From positions 62,001 through 126,000 of the forward strand of contig NZ_JBBHER010000002.1 in the NCBI RefSeq assembly GCF_037646705.1: a DNA stretch of 64,000 nucleotides. The letters run 5' to 3'. This document shows, piece by piece, positions 42,673-51,729 of this stretch. Source of the DNA: Pikeienuella litoralis. GTDB taxonomy: Bacteria; Pseudomonadota; Alphaproteobacteria; Rhodobacterales; Rhodobacteraceae. A program made the position numbers and the translations under genes. Each line of letters starts with the position of its first letter. Positions within the stretch are counted from its first letter, which is position 1. The notes beneath the pieces were generated by a model. That model searched no databases. It saw only the letters and a program-made list of their open reading frames with translations, and was not told the origin of the DNA.

Positions 42673-44067
42673 TCAGGGCTCCGCGATCTCCACTTTCGGC
42701 CCTCTCGCCTCGATTTCGGTCGCGGCGGCGAAGAGCACATCCTCTCGATACCGGGCGCCGACCAGCTGCGCGCCGAGCGGCGCGCGCCCATGCGCGGTTT
42801 CGGTGAAGCCGGTGAAGACGCTGACCGCCGGAATCCCCATGAGCGGCAGGCCGACCTGCACCAGTTGCGCCTCCAGCGCGCGCGGGAAATCCTCGATATC
42901 GAGTTGAACCGGAAAGGGCGGCTCGGCCGAGACCGGGCAGATCAGCACCGGCCGCTCGGCGAGGAACGTCTGCCATTCGCGCAGAAGCGTGAGCCGCTTC
43001 TGCAGCGCGCTCAGAATGTCCTCCTTCGTCGGGTCGGGGCTGAGCTTCTGCATTTCGGCGAAAACATGGATGGCGTCGCTGTCGCCTTCCTTCGCCACGG
43101 CGGCGCCGCCGCCGAGGCGCATCTCCGCGAGCCAGAGCTGGAGCTGGAGCCGCGCCGGTTCGCGCAGCGGCGGGCAGGGCGTCTCCTCCACCTCCCAGCC
43201 GGCGTCGCTGAGCCGCTGGGCGGCGTCGCGAAGCGCGGCCTCGACCGCGGGATCCGTCGGCATGCCCTCCGGCGCGACGCAAAGCGCGGCGCGGCGCGCG
43301 AAGGGGCCGCTGTCGAGCGGGGCGGGCGAATGCCATGGGTCGCGAAGATCCGGCTGGGCCATCGCCGTCAGCGTCAGGCGCAGATCCTCGATGCTGCGGG
43401 CGTGGGGGCCGGAGACCGCCATCAGCTGGCCGCCGATATGGCGGTCGGGCGCCGAGGGGTTCCAGGCCGGCACCCGGCCCTGGGTCGGGCGGACGCCCTG
43501 AACGCCGCAGGAATAGGCCGGATACCTGACCGAGCCGGCGATATCCGTCCCGTGCCCCATCGCGCCGATGCCGGCCGCCGTCGCGGAGGCGGCGCCGCCG
43601 GAGGAGCCGCCCGGCGTCAGCGCCGGGTTCCACGGGTTCAGCGTCGCGCCGTGGAGCGAATTGCGGGTGAACCAGCGCAGCGAGAACGCAGGCGTGTTCG
43701 TCCGCCCGATGATGATCGCGCCCGCGCGCCTCAAGTTCGAGATGACGGGGCTGTCCTCCGTGGCGATCAGGTCGCGCTGCGTCCGGAGCCCGTTGGTGGT
43801 GGGATGGCCGACCTGGTCGACATTCTCCTTCACCGTCACCGGAACCCCGGCGAGCGGGCCGAGCGGCTCCCCGGCCGCGCGCGCCGCGTCGACGGCCGCC
43901 GCCGCGGTCAGCGCCTCTTCATCCATCCGCCGGACCACCGCGTTCAATTTCTGGTTCACCGCGTCGATCCGGCCGAGCGCGGAGCGGGTTGCCTCGACCG
44001 CCGTCGCCTCGCCCGCCTTCACCATGCGCGCGGTCTCCGCCGCGCCAAACCGCCAAAGATCGTTCAT
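42673..44067 (-). CDS. amidase signature enzyme coupled to the NylB-like hydrolase
   Basis: Amidase-signature hydrolase of 464 residues with triad Lys80 (PVTVKENVD), the cis-Ser of GGSSGGAA (Ser155/156) and Ser179 (TDIAGSVR). It cleaves an amide or related C–N bond in the cytoplasm; no signal peptide. Its ATG overlaps the stop of the serine hydrolase by 4 bases, so the two are translationally coupled and probably act in one pathway. Compared with the NylA-like amidase at 26371–27783 it is more divergent (sites such as VRYPAYSCGVQGVRPTQGR in place of IRIPASCNGLVGLKPTRG). Confidence 0.88.
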   Translation of the reverse strand: MNDLWRFGAAETARMVKAGEATAVEATRSALGRIDAVNQKLNAVVRRMDEEALTAAAAVDAARAAGEPLGPLAGVPVTVKENVDQVGHPTTNGLRTQRDLIATEDSPVISNLRRAGAIIIGRTNTPAFSLRWFTRNSLHGATLNPWNPALTPGGSSGGAASATAAGIGAMGHGTDIAGSVRYPAYSCGVQGVRPTQGRVPAWNPSAPDRHIGGQLMAVSGPHARSIEDLRLTLTAMAQPDLRDPWHSPAPLDSGPFARRAALCVAPEGMPTDPAVEAALRDAAQRLSDAGWEVEETPCPPLREPARLQLQLWLAEMRLGGGAAVAKEGDSDAIHVFAEMQKLSPDPTKEDILSALQKRLTLLREWQTFLAERPVLICPVSAEPPFPVQLDIEDFPRALEAQLVQVGLPLMGIPAVSVFTGFTETAHGRAPLGAQLVGARYREDVLFAAATEIEARGPKVEIAEP

Positions 44068-45227
44068 GACGCAGCCTTTCTGATTTTTTCCACAGTATCC
44101 ATCACCTTCAAGATCTTGCCCTCGTCGATCGGTTCATGCCCGCTGGAGAACCACGCGATCGAGAGTCGGCGCCTGCGGTCGATGAAAAGATACTGGCCGT
44201 GGATGCCGAGCCCGAATATGAGCGGCGTCTCGCCCAGCCGGATATACCATTTGGAGCGATAGGCGACGTCGATATCGCCGAAGAGATCCTTGAAATCGCC
44301 CTTTCGCCAGGCGTCGGCGTCGCCCGCCGTCTCGATGTCCTCGATCCAGGATTCGGGGATCACGCGGCGCCCGTCCCGCACGCCGCCATCGGCCATCATC
44401 ATGCCGACCCGGGCGAGGTCGCGCGCGGTGAGGCACACGCCGCCGGCCGCGCGCGCGCCGCCGATCCGGTCCACGGTGATGTAGCCGGGCCGCTCCGCGC
44501 CGAGCGGCCGCCAGAGCCGCTCCGCGACGAGATCGGCGTAGCGCAGGCCCGTCGCCCGCTCCAGGATCCATCCGAGGAGATCCGTATTGGGAGAGACGTA
44601 ATGGAACCGGCCGCCATGAGGCCCGTCCGAGTCCTGCATCTTGTTCATGAAGGAGCGCAGATCCCCCGCCTCCCGGCCCGGCGGGGTCGGGTTCCAGTTC
44701 GCGGCGAAGCGATAGTCGATGATCGGGCCGGCGGTGGCGAGATAATCTTCATCGAATTTCACGCCGGCGCGCATGTCGAGAAGGTTGCGGATCGTCGCGC
44801 CGGCATAGGCGGTCTCAGCCAGTTCCGGCACGTAATCGGTGGCGAGGGCGTCCTCGCCGATCTCCCCCCGCTCCATCGCCGAGCCGGCGACGAGACCGAG
44901 CATGGATTTCGAGACCGACATCAGGATATGCGGCGCGCGCGCGGTCATTCCGTTCCGGTAGACCTCATGCGCGAGCCGGCCTTCATGGATGATCGCCACC
45001 GCGTCGGTCGAGGTGGCGTCCATCGCTCTTTCCAGATCGACGCCGGAAAGATCGATCCGCCCCGGCTCCAGCCGCCAGACGTCGTCCGGATCGTTCTCGA
45101 TCTCGGCGCTCGGCACCAGTTCGCGCACATGATGAAACGCCCAGGCGCAGTAAGGCCCCGTTCGCCAGTTGGCCAGCGTGGCGCGGTCGGCCTCCGCCGG
45201 TGGAAAGCCCTGCATCAATGTCGTCAT
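44064..45227 (-). CDS. NylB-like serine hydrolase of the beta-lactamase fold
   Basis: Serine hydrolase of 387 residues, class C beta-lactamase fold. The SxxK nucleophile is Ser104-Val-Ser-Lys107 in LMSVSKSMLG, the general base Tyr210 in FHYVSPNTD, and the HGxx region GIGIHGQYLFID is present. From memory, several blocks match 6-aminohexanoate-dimer hydrolase NylB: LMSVSKS, TDYVPELAE, ITVD and CLTARDLARVGMMMADGGV. The ATG at 45227 follows GGAGGGGG. It overlaps the downstream amidase and lies 75 bases after pyrE. A natural amide, ester or D-peptide substrate is likely; nylon oligomers are only an analogue. Confidence 0.88.
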   Translation of the reverse strand: MTTLMQGFPPAEADRATLANWRTGPYCAWAFHHVRELVPSAEIENDPDDVWRLEPGRIDLSGVDLERAMDATSTDAVAIIHEGRLAHEVYRNGMTARAPHILMSVSKSMLGLVAGSAMERGEIGEDALATDYVPELAETAYAGATIRNLLDMRAGVKFDEDYLATAGPIIDYRFAANWNPTPPGREAGDLRSFMNKMQDSDGPHGGRFHYVSPNTDLLGWILERATGLRYADLVAERLWRPLGAERPGYITVDRIGGARAAGGVCLTARDLARVGMMMADGGVRDGRRVIPESWIEDIETAGDADAWRKGDFKDLFGDIDVAYRSKWYIRLGETPLIFGLGIHGQYLFIDRRRRLSIAWFSSGHEPIDEGKILKVMDTVEKIRKAAS

Positions 45228-45302
45228 CGCCCCCTCCGCTCCCGTGGGAACAAAGGAACCGGAGAAGCGCGCCGAGGGCAAGGGGAATATCAGCGGGCGG
45301 GA

Positions 45303-45989
45303 TCAGGCCTCGGGCGCGCCCGCCGCCTCGGACCAGCCGATCGGGTCGGACAGGAAGTCCCCGACCGCGTCGAGCGTGCGCTTGTCGAAATGGGCGCCCG
45401 CGCGCGCCTCCGCCAGCACGTCGCGCCATGTCGCGAGATGATGGAGCGTCAATCCCGCGTCGGCGAGCCGTTCGGTCGAGCCGTCGAAGATGTCGTAGAA
45501 GAAGATGACGAGCGTGTGATCGCAGCGCGCGCCCGTGGCCCGGATCGCCTCGGCGAAGTTCAGCTTCGAGCCGCCGTCGGTCGTCAGATCCTCGACGAGG
45601 AGAACCCGCTGGCCCTCCTCGATCACGCCTTCGATCTGCGCGTTGCGCCCGAACCCCTTCGGCTTCTTTCGGACATATTGCATCGGGAGCGCCATGCGCT
45701 CCGCGATCCAGGCGGCGAAGGGGATGCCCGCCGTCTCGCCGCCGGCGACGGCGTCGAACGCCTCGAACCCGGCGGAGCGCATGAGTTTCGAGACGGCGAA
45801 ATCCATCAGCGCGCCGCGAATCCGCGGATAGGAGATCAGCTTCCGGCAATCGATATAGACCGGGCTGAGCAGGCCGGAGGTGAGCCGGAACGGGTCCGCG
45901 CTGCGAAAATGCACCGCCTCCACCTCCAGCAGCATCCGCGCGGTCTGCCGCGCCATCAGCTCATCGTCGGGAAAGCTGTTCTGAAACAT
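45303..45989 (-). CDS. pyrE: orotate phosphoribosyltransferase
   Basis: Adds ribose-5-phosphate from PRPP to orotate in pyrimidine synthesis. It has 228 residues. The PRPP loop is VLLVEDLTTDGGSK, the flexible catalytic loop VRKKPKGFGR, and the N-terminal block LTSGLLSPVYIDCRKL is present. It begins 4 bases after the pyrC stop, so the two are an operon. The C terminus is slightly longer than in E. coli, as in related alphaproteobacteria. Confidence 0.95.
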   Translation of the reverse strand: MFQNSFPDDELMARQTARMLLEVEAVHFRSADPFRLTSGLLSPVYIDCRKLISYPRIRGALMDFAVSKLMRSAGFEAFDAVAGGETAGIPFAAWIAERMALPMQYVRKKPKGFGRNAQIEGVIEEGQRVLLVEDLTTDGGSKLNFAEAIRATGARCDHTLVIFFYDIFDGSTERLADAGLTLHHLATWRDVLAEARAGAHFDKRTLDAVGDFLSDPIGWSEAAGAPEA

Positions 45990-45993
45990 AGCG

Positions 45994-47028
45994 CTACCTC
46001 ACCACCCGCCAGAAAAGGGGAAAGCCGGGGTCGAACACCGTGACCGGCCCGTCCCCGGTTTCGATACGGGCCGGGTAGTCGACCGGATCGGCCGATTTTT
46101 CAAGCTCGATCCGCTCCTCGTTCACCGGCAGGCCGTAGAACGCCGGCCCGTTGAGAGACGTGAACGCCTCCAGCCGGTCAAGCGCGTTCTCCTCCTCGAA
46201 GACATGCGCGAGGCAGGACAGCGTGTTCGTCGCCGAGAAGACCCCGGCGCACCCGCAGGCGGAAAGCTTCAGCGGGTCGATATGCGGCGCGGAATCGGTC
46301 CCGAGGAAGAATCCGCGCCGCCCGCTCGTGGCCGCGGCGCGGAGCGCGAGGCGGTGGCGTTCGCGCTTGGCGATGGGCAGGCAATAATAATGCGGCCGGA
46401 TCCCGCCTGCGAAGAGATGGTTCCGGTTGATGATCAGATGATGCGTGGTGATCGTCGCGGCGAGATCGTCGCCCCCCGCGTCGGCGTAATCCACGCCGTC
46501 GCTGGTGGTCACATGCTCCATCACCACCCGAAGGCCGGGGATCGCCCGGCGGAGCGGGTCGAGCACCCGGTCGATGAACACCGCCTCCCGGTCGAAGATG
46601 TCGATCTCGGGGTCGGTGACCTCGCCATGGACGCAGAGCGGCAGGCCGATCTCGGCCATGCGCTCCAGCACCCCGCGCACCTTGTCGAAGTCGCGGACGC
46701 CGGAGGCGGAATTGGTGGTGGCGCCCGCGGGGTAGAGCTTGACCGCGGCGATCAGGCCCTCGGCGTGCGCCGCGGCGACGTCCTCGGGGTCGGTGGTCTC
46801 GGTGAGGTAAAGCGTCATCAGCGGCGCGAAGCGCGCGCCCGCCGCCGCTCCGATCCTGCTCCGATAGGCGCGCGCGTCCGCCGCCGTCACCACCGGCGGG
46901 ACGAGATTCGGCATGATGATGGCCCGCGCGAAGTCGCGCGCGCTTTCGGGGGCCGTCGCCCTCAGCACGGCGCCGTCCCGAAGATGCAGATGCCAGTCGT
47001 CTGGGCGGCGAAGGGAAAGGCGGGTCAT
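45994..47028 (-). CDS. pyrC: dihydroorotase (PyrC type)
   Basis: Zinc enzyme of 344 residues that cyclises carbamoyl-aspartate to dihydroorotate. The metal-binding HLHLRDG lies at residues 13–19, the carboxylated Lys is in VKLYPAGATTNSASG, and His/Asp metal ligands are in VHGEVTD and EHVTTSDG; ATNTLSCLAH also matches. It is the short single-domain PyrC form found in proteobacteria. First gene of the pyrC-pyrE operon, with a possible continuation into the serine hydrolase. Confidence 0.95.
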   Translation of the reverse strand: MTRLSLRRPDDWHLHLRDGAVLRATAPESARDFARAIIMPNLVPPVVTAADARAYRSRIGAAAGARFAPLMTLYLTETTDPEDVAAAHAEGLIAAVKLYPAGATTNSASGVRDFDKVRGVLERMAEIGLPLCVHGEVTDPEIDIFDREAVFIDRVLDPLRRAIPGLRVVMEHVTTSDGVDYADAGGDDLAATITTHHLIINRNHLFAGGIRPHYYCLPIAKRERHRLALRAAATSGRRGFFLGTDSAPHIDPLKLSACGCAGVFSATNTLSCLAHVFEEENALDRLEAFTSLNGPAFYGLPVNEERIELEKSADPVDYPARIETGDGPVTVFDPGFPLFWRVVR

Positions 47029-47166
47029 GGCGGCTCCGGTGCGGCTCCGGTTGGGTTGCGCCCGTATAGGCCGGCGCGCGCCGGTTTCGCAATCCGCATG
47101 AAGCGTGGGCGCGCCTCTCTCATTCGAAATCGGCGTCGAGGCGCGCCGCTGTCGACGTCGATGCGC

Positions 47167-47478
47167 TCAGGCGGACCATCCCTGCCGCGCGGCGTTGGCT
47201 TCCGCGTCTGCGCGTCTGGTGTAGCCTTCGGAGGCCGCGCCGACGATCTGCCCGTTCGACGCCTTGCGCCGCCAGCGCCACTCGCCGCGCTTGTCTTCGT
47301 AAAATTCCCACTTGTCCTTGGGATTCGGGCCGCGGTTCATATTCGCCTCCGCGTCGGCTCTGCTGGTGTAGCCTTCGGAGGCCGCGCCGACGATCTGCCC
47401 GTTCGACGCCTTGCGCCGCCAGCGCCATTCGCCGCGTTTGTCCTGATAAACCTCGAACTTGTCGGATTCGCCCGCCAT
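47167..47478 (-). CDS. DUF1508 (YegP-like) protein with two near-identical repeats
   Basis: Protein of 103 residues made of two DUF1508 units. Each contains KRGEWRWRRKASNGQIVG and the block AASEGYTxRADAEAN, with the second unit 49 residues after the first. The function of DUF1508/YegP is not known; the fold is a small alpha/beta domain. Start at ATG 47478 (MAGESDKFEV); an in-frame ATG at 47532 is weaker. The repeats are almost identical at DNA level, which suggests recent duplication or gene conversion. Single gene, divergent from a TPR protein. Confidence 0.85.
   Translation of the reverse strand: MAGESDKFEVYQDKRGEWRWRRKASNGQIVGAASEGYTSRADAEANMNRGPNPKDKWEFYEDKRGEWRWRRKASNGQIVGAASEGYTRRADAEANAARQGWSA
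47216..47442. repeat. 80-base direct repeat inside the DUF1508 gene
   Basis: Bases 47216–47295 and 47363–47442 are the same except at two positions, 147 bases (49 codons) apart. Both mismatches are third-codon-position changes, so the encoded residues are identical. Confidence 0.85.
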
Positions 47479-47671
47479 CTTTGTCTCCCCATCTTGTGAG
47501 CGCCAGTGAATGTCCCGCCTTGCGGCGATCAAGCCCGCGCGTCAGGCCCGCGACGAAAGCATGCGGGAGGCCGGGGCCGCGCGCAAGCTTTCCATGGGCG
47601 CCGCGCATGGCGGGGCCCGGGCGACGACGGAGCGATTGGCGTTGAAGGCGCCGCGCGCTATCATCGATGAT

Positions 47672-48496
47672 ATGAGATTGAAATTCATAGCTCCCCTCGT
47701 CGTCGCGGGCTTCGCGGCCGCGCCAACGGCGGGCGCCGCGCAGGACGGCTCGCTGGCGCGGTGCGGTTCGCTTTCGGCGCCCGTGGCCGACGTGATCCAT
47801 CATTGCCGCCGCGCGCTCTCGCAGGGGGGGCTGTCGAAAACGCAGGAATTCGCCGTGAATCTCAATCTCGCCGACGCGCTGTTGAGCGCGGGTCGGCCCG
47901 GACCGGCGCGGGACGCGTTCGCCGCCGCCGCCGCGACCGGGCTTGAGCGGGTCGAGCTCTATATCGGGCGCGCCGAGGCGGAGGAGGATCTCGGCGATCA
48001 GGCGGCCGCCGCCGCGGATCTGGACCGCGCGCTGGCGCTGGCGCCGTCGAGCATCGACGTGCGGCTCGCGCGGGGGGCGTTCCATCTTCGGGCCGGGCGG
48101 TCCGAGGCGGCGCTGGCCGAATTCGACGCCGCCGTTCAGCTCGACGCCCAGAACGTGGACGCGCGGTTCAACCGCGGCCTGACCCTGATCGCGCTCGGGC
48201 GCGGCGCGGCGGCGGTCTCGGATTTCACCGCGGTGATCCATGGAGATCCGAGCGATTCCGGCGCTTATTTTCAGCGCGCCCGCGCCCGCGAGGCCACGGA
48301 TCCGGCGGGCGCGCTGGCCGATTTCGATCAGGCGATCGCCCTCAGCCCGGAATGGGGCGCGCCGTTCGTCGCGTCCGGCCTCCTCCTTGATCGGCTCGCC
48401 CGGACGGAGGAGGCGAATCGCCGCTTCCGCCGCGCCTTCGAGCTTGGCGTCAAAGATCCGTGGCTTCTGGAACGGATCCGTTCGCTCGGGCGCTGA
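47672..48496 (+). CDS. secreted tetratricopeptide repeat protein
   Basis: Protein of 274 residues with a signal peptide (MRLKFIAPLVVAGFAAAPTAGA, cleaved near AAQ). At least five TPR-like units follow from about residue 50, for example YIGRAEAEEDLGDQAAAAADLDRALALAPSS and ARFNRGLTLIALGRGAAAVSDF (A-x-F-x-x-G pattern). Probably periplasmic scaffold or assembly factor; partner unknown. ATG 47672 chosen for the signal. The 3' end overlaps the convergent cyclase gene by 47 bases (48450–48496). Confidence 0.85.
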   Translation: MRLKFIAPLVVAGFAAAPTAGAAQDGSLARCGSLSAPVADVIHHCRRALSQGGLSKTQEFAVNLNLADALLSAGRPGPARDAFAAAAATGLERVELYIGRAEAEEDLGDQAAAAADLDRALALAPSSIDVRLARGAFHLRAGRSEAALAEFDAAVQLDAQNVDARFNRGLTLIALGRGAAAVSDFTAVIHGDPSDSGAYFQRARAREATDPAGALADFDQAIALSPEWGAPFVASGLLLDRLARTEEANRRFRRAFELGVKDPWLLERIRSLGR

Positions 48497-49742
48497 CCGC
48501 CGGCGGCCGCGGGAGGGTGATCGGGGTGGGCTCGAAGGCGTCGAGCTCGCACCGGCGAACGAAAAGTTCGCTCGGCGCCGCCATGCCGGGAAGGCTCCGC
48601 TCGCCGAGGCTGACCCAGGAATCGGGATCGACCGAAGCGATGTCGCGCGTCGCCAGAACCGACCGGCCGAGCGCCTTCGAGGCGTCGTCCATCCGCGCGA
48701 CCTCGTTGACGACCGAGCCGATGACGGAGAAGGAGAGCCGCGACGGCACGCCGATGTTCCCGAACATCACCTCGCCCGCCGCCAGCGAGACGCAGAACCG
48801 CATCTCGGGCTCGGGCGCCCGCTCCATCGCCTCGCGCCGGAGCGCCAGCGCCCGCTCCATCGCGCGGGTGGCGGCGCGCACCGCGGCCTGCCCGCCGAAC
48901 TCGCTCTCAATCGGGAAGATCGCGAGCACCGCGTCGCCGATATAATCGAGGATCTCCCCGCCTTCGTCGATCACGGGCTGCGCCGCGCAATCGAAATAGC
49001 CGCGCAGGAACTCCAGATATTCGTCCGCCGGCATGGATTCCGACAGCATGGTGGAGCCGCGGAGATCCGCATAATAGACGACGGCCCGGATCCGCGCCCC
49101 GTCGCCGCGGCGGATATTTCCCGCCAGCGCCTTCGCGCCGGCGGTCGGGCCGAGATAGGTGTTGACGAGATTGGCGGTGACGCGGCGCTGGATCGCCACC
49201 CGGCAGGCGACCGCGAAGATCCTCTGGATCCGGTTCAGGGCGTCCAGGTCGCCCCGGGTGAATCCGGCCTCGCGCTTGGTCGCCCAGGAGGCGATGATGC
49301 CGGTGTTGCGCTCGGCGAAAGGCGCGACCTCGCCGATGCGGAACTCCGACGCCGTCATCAGGTAGTCGGTGAAGCCCTGAGCGCGGAACTCCTCCAGCAC
49401 CTCGAAGTCGAGCAGGGCGTCCGGGCCGGTGAGCCGGCGGCGCAGGCAATCCAGACGGTGGGTGAGCACATAGTGGAACGGGCTCTTCAGCCAGCTCTCC
49501 GTCGCCCGGTTGGCGTGGGAGTATTGCAGGAGCTTCGCCCCGTCATCCGGCTTCCAGAATATCTGCTCGGCCTGAAAAAGCGGATGCAGGGTCGGCCATG
49601 TCAGCACCGCGCGGTGGATCGGCGGGCCGACCCCGAGCAGGCGCGCGCAGAGCGCGTCGAAAAGCTGCTCGATATCCGGCTCGCCGAGCGAGGTGTCGAT
49701 CAGCCAGCGTTCGATATCTTCTATGAGTCCGTCATGGGCCAT
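48450..49742 (-). CDS. class III nucleotidyl cyclase with altered specificity residues
   Basis: Protein of 430 residues. The cyclase domain covers about residues 215–400: metal-binding Asp226 (YYADLRGST) and Asp270 (YIGDAVLAIF), transition-state Asn346 and Arg350 (VVNEVARM). The adenine-recognition Lys expected in GGxxLK is Asp266 (GGEILDYIGD) and the second expected Asp in RLDF is Ser337 (RLSFSV). The N-terminal 200 residues are a helical region without recognised sensor. It may make cAMP, cGMP or another product. Start ATG 49742; an open frame continues upstream only as a shadow of metG. Overlaps the TPR gene at its 3' end. Confidence 0.85.
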   Translation of the reverse strand: MAHDGLIEDIERWLIDTSLGEPDIEQLFDALCARLLGVGPPIHRAVLTWPTLHPLFQAEQIFWKPDDGAKLLQYSHANRATESWLKSPFHYVLTHRLDCLRRRLTGPDALLDFEVLEEFRAQGFTDYLMTASEFRIGEVAPFAERNTGIIASWATKREAGFTRGDLDALNRIQRIFAVACRVAIQRRVTANLVNTYLGPTAGAKALAGNIRRGDGARIRAVVYYADLRGSTMLSESMPADEYLEFLRGYFDCAAQPVIDEGGEILDYIGDAVLAIFPIESEFGGQAAVRAATRAMERALALRREAMERAPEPEMRFCVSLAAGEVMFGNIGVPSRLSFSVIGSVVNEVARMDDASKALGRSVLATRDIASVDPDSWVSLGERSLPGMAAPSELFVRRCELDAFEPTPITLPRPPAVSARANGSVPEATDL

Positions 49743-49837
49743 GGGCGAGAGAATAGGCCTCCGCGCCCACGGGCGCCAGATCCGCCGGCTTCCCGGTCTC
49801 GTGAGCGCCGATCCCGCGGGCGGCCGCGCCCGCGCGC

Positions 49838-51556
49838 TCAATGCGCGCCGGCGAATCTCTTCTCCAGCTCGGCGCGCCGTTCGTCGTCGATCTTGGCGAA
49901 CAGCACGTCGGGCACGGTGAACGCGTGTCCGGCCGGAAGGGCGGACAACGCCTCCGCCGCGTTTCGCGGCCACGGCTGATCCGGACCGAGCCCCAGCGCC
50001 GCGAGCATCGCGCCGGCGGCGTCGGGAATGAACGGCTGCGAGATGACGCCATAGAGCCGGACGAGGTTCAACCCGGTCCGGACCGTCATCGCCGCGCCCT
50101 CCGGGTCGGTCTTGATCCTGGTCCAGGGCGCCGCCTTTTGCAGATACTCGTTCCCGGCGGCCCATATCGCGCGGAGCGCCTGCGCGGCGCGGCGGATTTC
50201 GATCGCCTCCATCGCAGCTGCATAATCGGCCATCCGCGCGTCGATCTCCGCGGCGAGCGCCTCCTCCTCCGGCCCCGGAGCGCCGCCCTCGGGCAGCGTC
50301 TCGCCGAAGCGGGCGCGGCAGAACTTGGTGATCCGGGAGACGAAATTGCCGAGAACGTCCGCGAGGTCCTTGTTGACGCCGGCCTGAAAACTCTCCCAGG
50401 TGAAATCGGCGTCCCCGCTCTCCGGCGCGTTCGACAGCAGCCACCAGCGCCAGTAATCGGACGGCAGGATCTCCAGCGCCTGATCCATGAACACGCCCCG
50501 GCCCTCGCTGGTGGAGAATTTCCCGCCCTCATAGAGCAGCCAGTTGAACCCCTTGACGTAGTCGACCAGCTTCCACGGCTCGGCCGAGCCCATCAGCGTC
50601 GCCGGGAAGCTGAGCGTGTGGAATGGAATGTTGTCCTTGGCCATGAACTGCACGTAACGAACGTCGTCCGCGCCCTCGTCGGTGCGCCACCAGCGCCGCC
50701 ATGCGGCGTCGTCCTCTCCGCGCGCGTCCGCCCATTCCGCGGTCGCGCCGATATATTCGATCGGCGCGTCGAACCAGACGTAGAATACCTTGCCCTCCAT
50801 GCCCGGCCAGGGCTTCTCGCCCTTTCTGACCGGGATGCCCCAGTCGAGATCGCGGGTGATCGAGCGGTCCTGAAGCCCCTCGCCGTCGTCCAGCCATTTC
50901 CGCGCGATCGAGGTGCTGAGGATCGGCCAGCCGCTCTGGCTGTCGATCCATTCCCTCAGATGTTCGCGCATCGCGGACTGGCGCAGATAGAGATGCTTCG
51001 TCTCTCTCACTTCGAGATCTGTGGAGCCGGAGATGGCGGAGCGCGGCTCGATCAGGTCGGTCGGGTCGAGCTGCTTGGTGCAGTTCTCGCACTGGTCGCC
51101 GCGCGCGCGCTCATAGCCGCAATTCGGGCAGGTTCCCTCGATATAGCGGTCCGGAAGGAAGCGCTTGTCGGCGCGGGAGTAGACCTGCTTCTCGGAGACT
51201 TCGTCGATCAGGCCCGCGCCGGCGAGCCGTTCGGCGAAATGCTGGACCAGCCGGTGATTGCGCTCGGACGAGGAGCGGCCGAAATGATCGAAGGAGAGAC
51301 GGAACCCGTCCGCGATGTCCTTTTGGGTCCGCCACATGCGTTCGCAGAACTCGGCGACGGGAACGCCGGCTTTCGCGGCGGCGAGCTCGGCCGGCGTGCC
51401 ATGTTCGTCCGTCGCGCAGATGAACAGAACCTCATTCCCGCGCTGGCGCATGAAGCGGGCGTAGACGTCCGCCGGCAGCTGCGAGCCGATGAGATTGCCG
51501 AGATGCTTGATCCCGTTGATATAGGGCAGCGCCGATGTGATGAGTATGCGCGCCAT
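49838..51556 (-). CDS. metG: methionyl-tRNA synthetase
   Basis: Charges tRNA-Met; 572 residues. HIGH motif variant HLGN in YINGIKHLGNLIG, zinc-binding CPNC and CENC, and KMSKS variant KFSTSEGRG. The anticodon-binding helical domain follows; no C-terminal tRNA-binding appended domain is present, so the dimerising MetG extension is absent. Start ATG 51556, since the 30 residues upstream to 51646 are not conserved. The cyclase gene lies 95 bases downstream on the same strand. Confidence 0.95.
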   Translation of the reverse strand: MARILITSALPYINGIKHLGNLIGSQLPADVYARFMRQRGNEVLFICATDEHGTPAELAAAKAGVPVAEFCERMWRTQKDIADGFRLSFDHFGRSSSERNHRLVQHFAERLAGAGLIDEVSEKQVYSRADKRFLPDRYIEGTCPNCGYERARGDQCENCTKQLDPTDLIEPRSAISGSTDLEVRETKHLYLRQSAMREHLREWIDSQSGWPILSTSIARKWLDDGEGLQDRSITRDLDWGIPVRKGEKPWPGMEGKVFYVWFDAPIEYIGATAEWADARGEDDAAWRRWWRTDEGADDVRYVQFMAKDNIPFHTLSFPATLMGSAEPWKLVDYVKGFNWLLYEGGKFSTSEGRGVFMDQALEILPSDYWRWWLLSNAPESGDADFTWESFQAGVNKDLADVLGNFVSRITKFCRARFGETLPEGGAPGPEEEALAAEIDARMADYAAAMEAIEIRRAAQALRAIWAAGNEYLQKAAPWTRIKTDPEGAAMTVRTGLNLVRLYGVISQPFIPDAAGAMLAALGLGPDQPWPRNAAEALSALPAGHAFTVPDVLFAKIDDERRAELEKRFAGAH

Positions 51557-51729
51557 GTGGGCCTCCGATGCTGACTCGCGCGGGGTATAGCGGATCGGGC
51601 CGGGCGGGGCGAGGCGGCGCGCGCAACACCGTCTGGATAGAAGCAAGTTTAATCGAATTCTAAGAACTTCTTGCTAACACTCTCCCTGCTCAGGGGTCGC
51701 GAGCGCGATCCGGCAAGCGGAGACATCAG

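Noticed and set aside
47216..47442. CRISPR or other repeat array.
   Set aside because: There are only two copies, they are 80 bases and in frame within one gene, and no spacers or cas genes exist.
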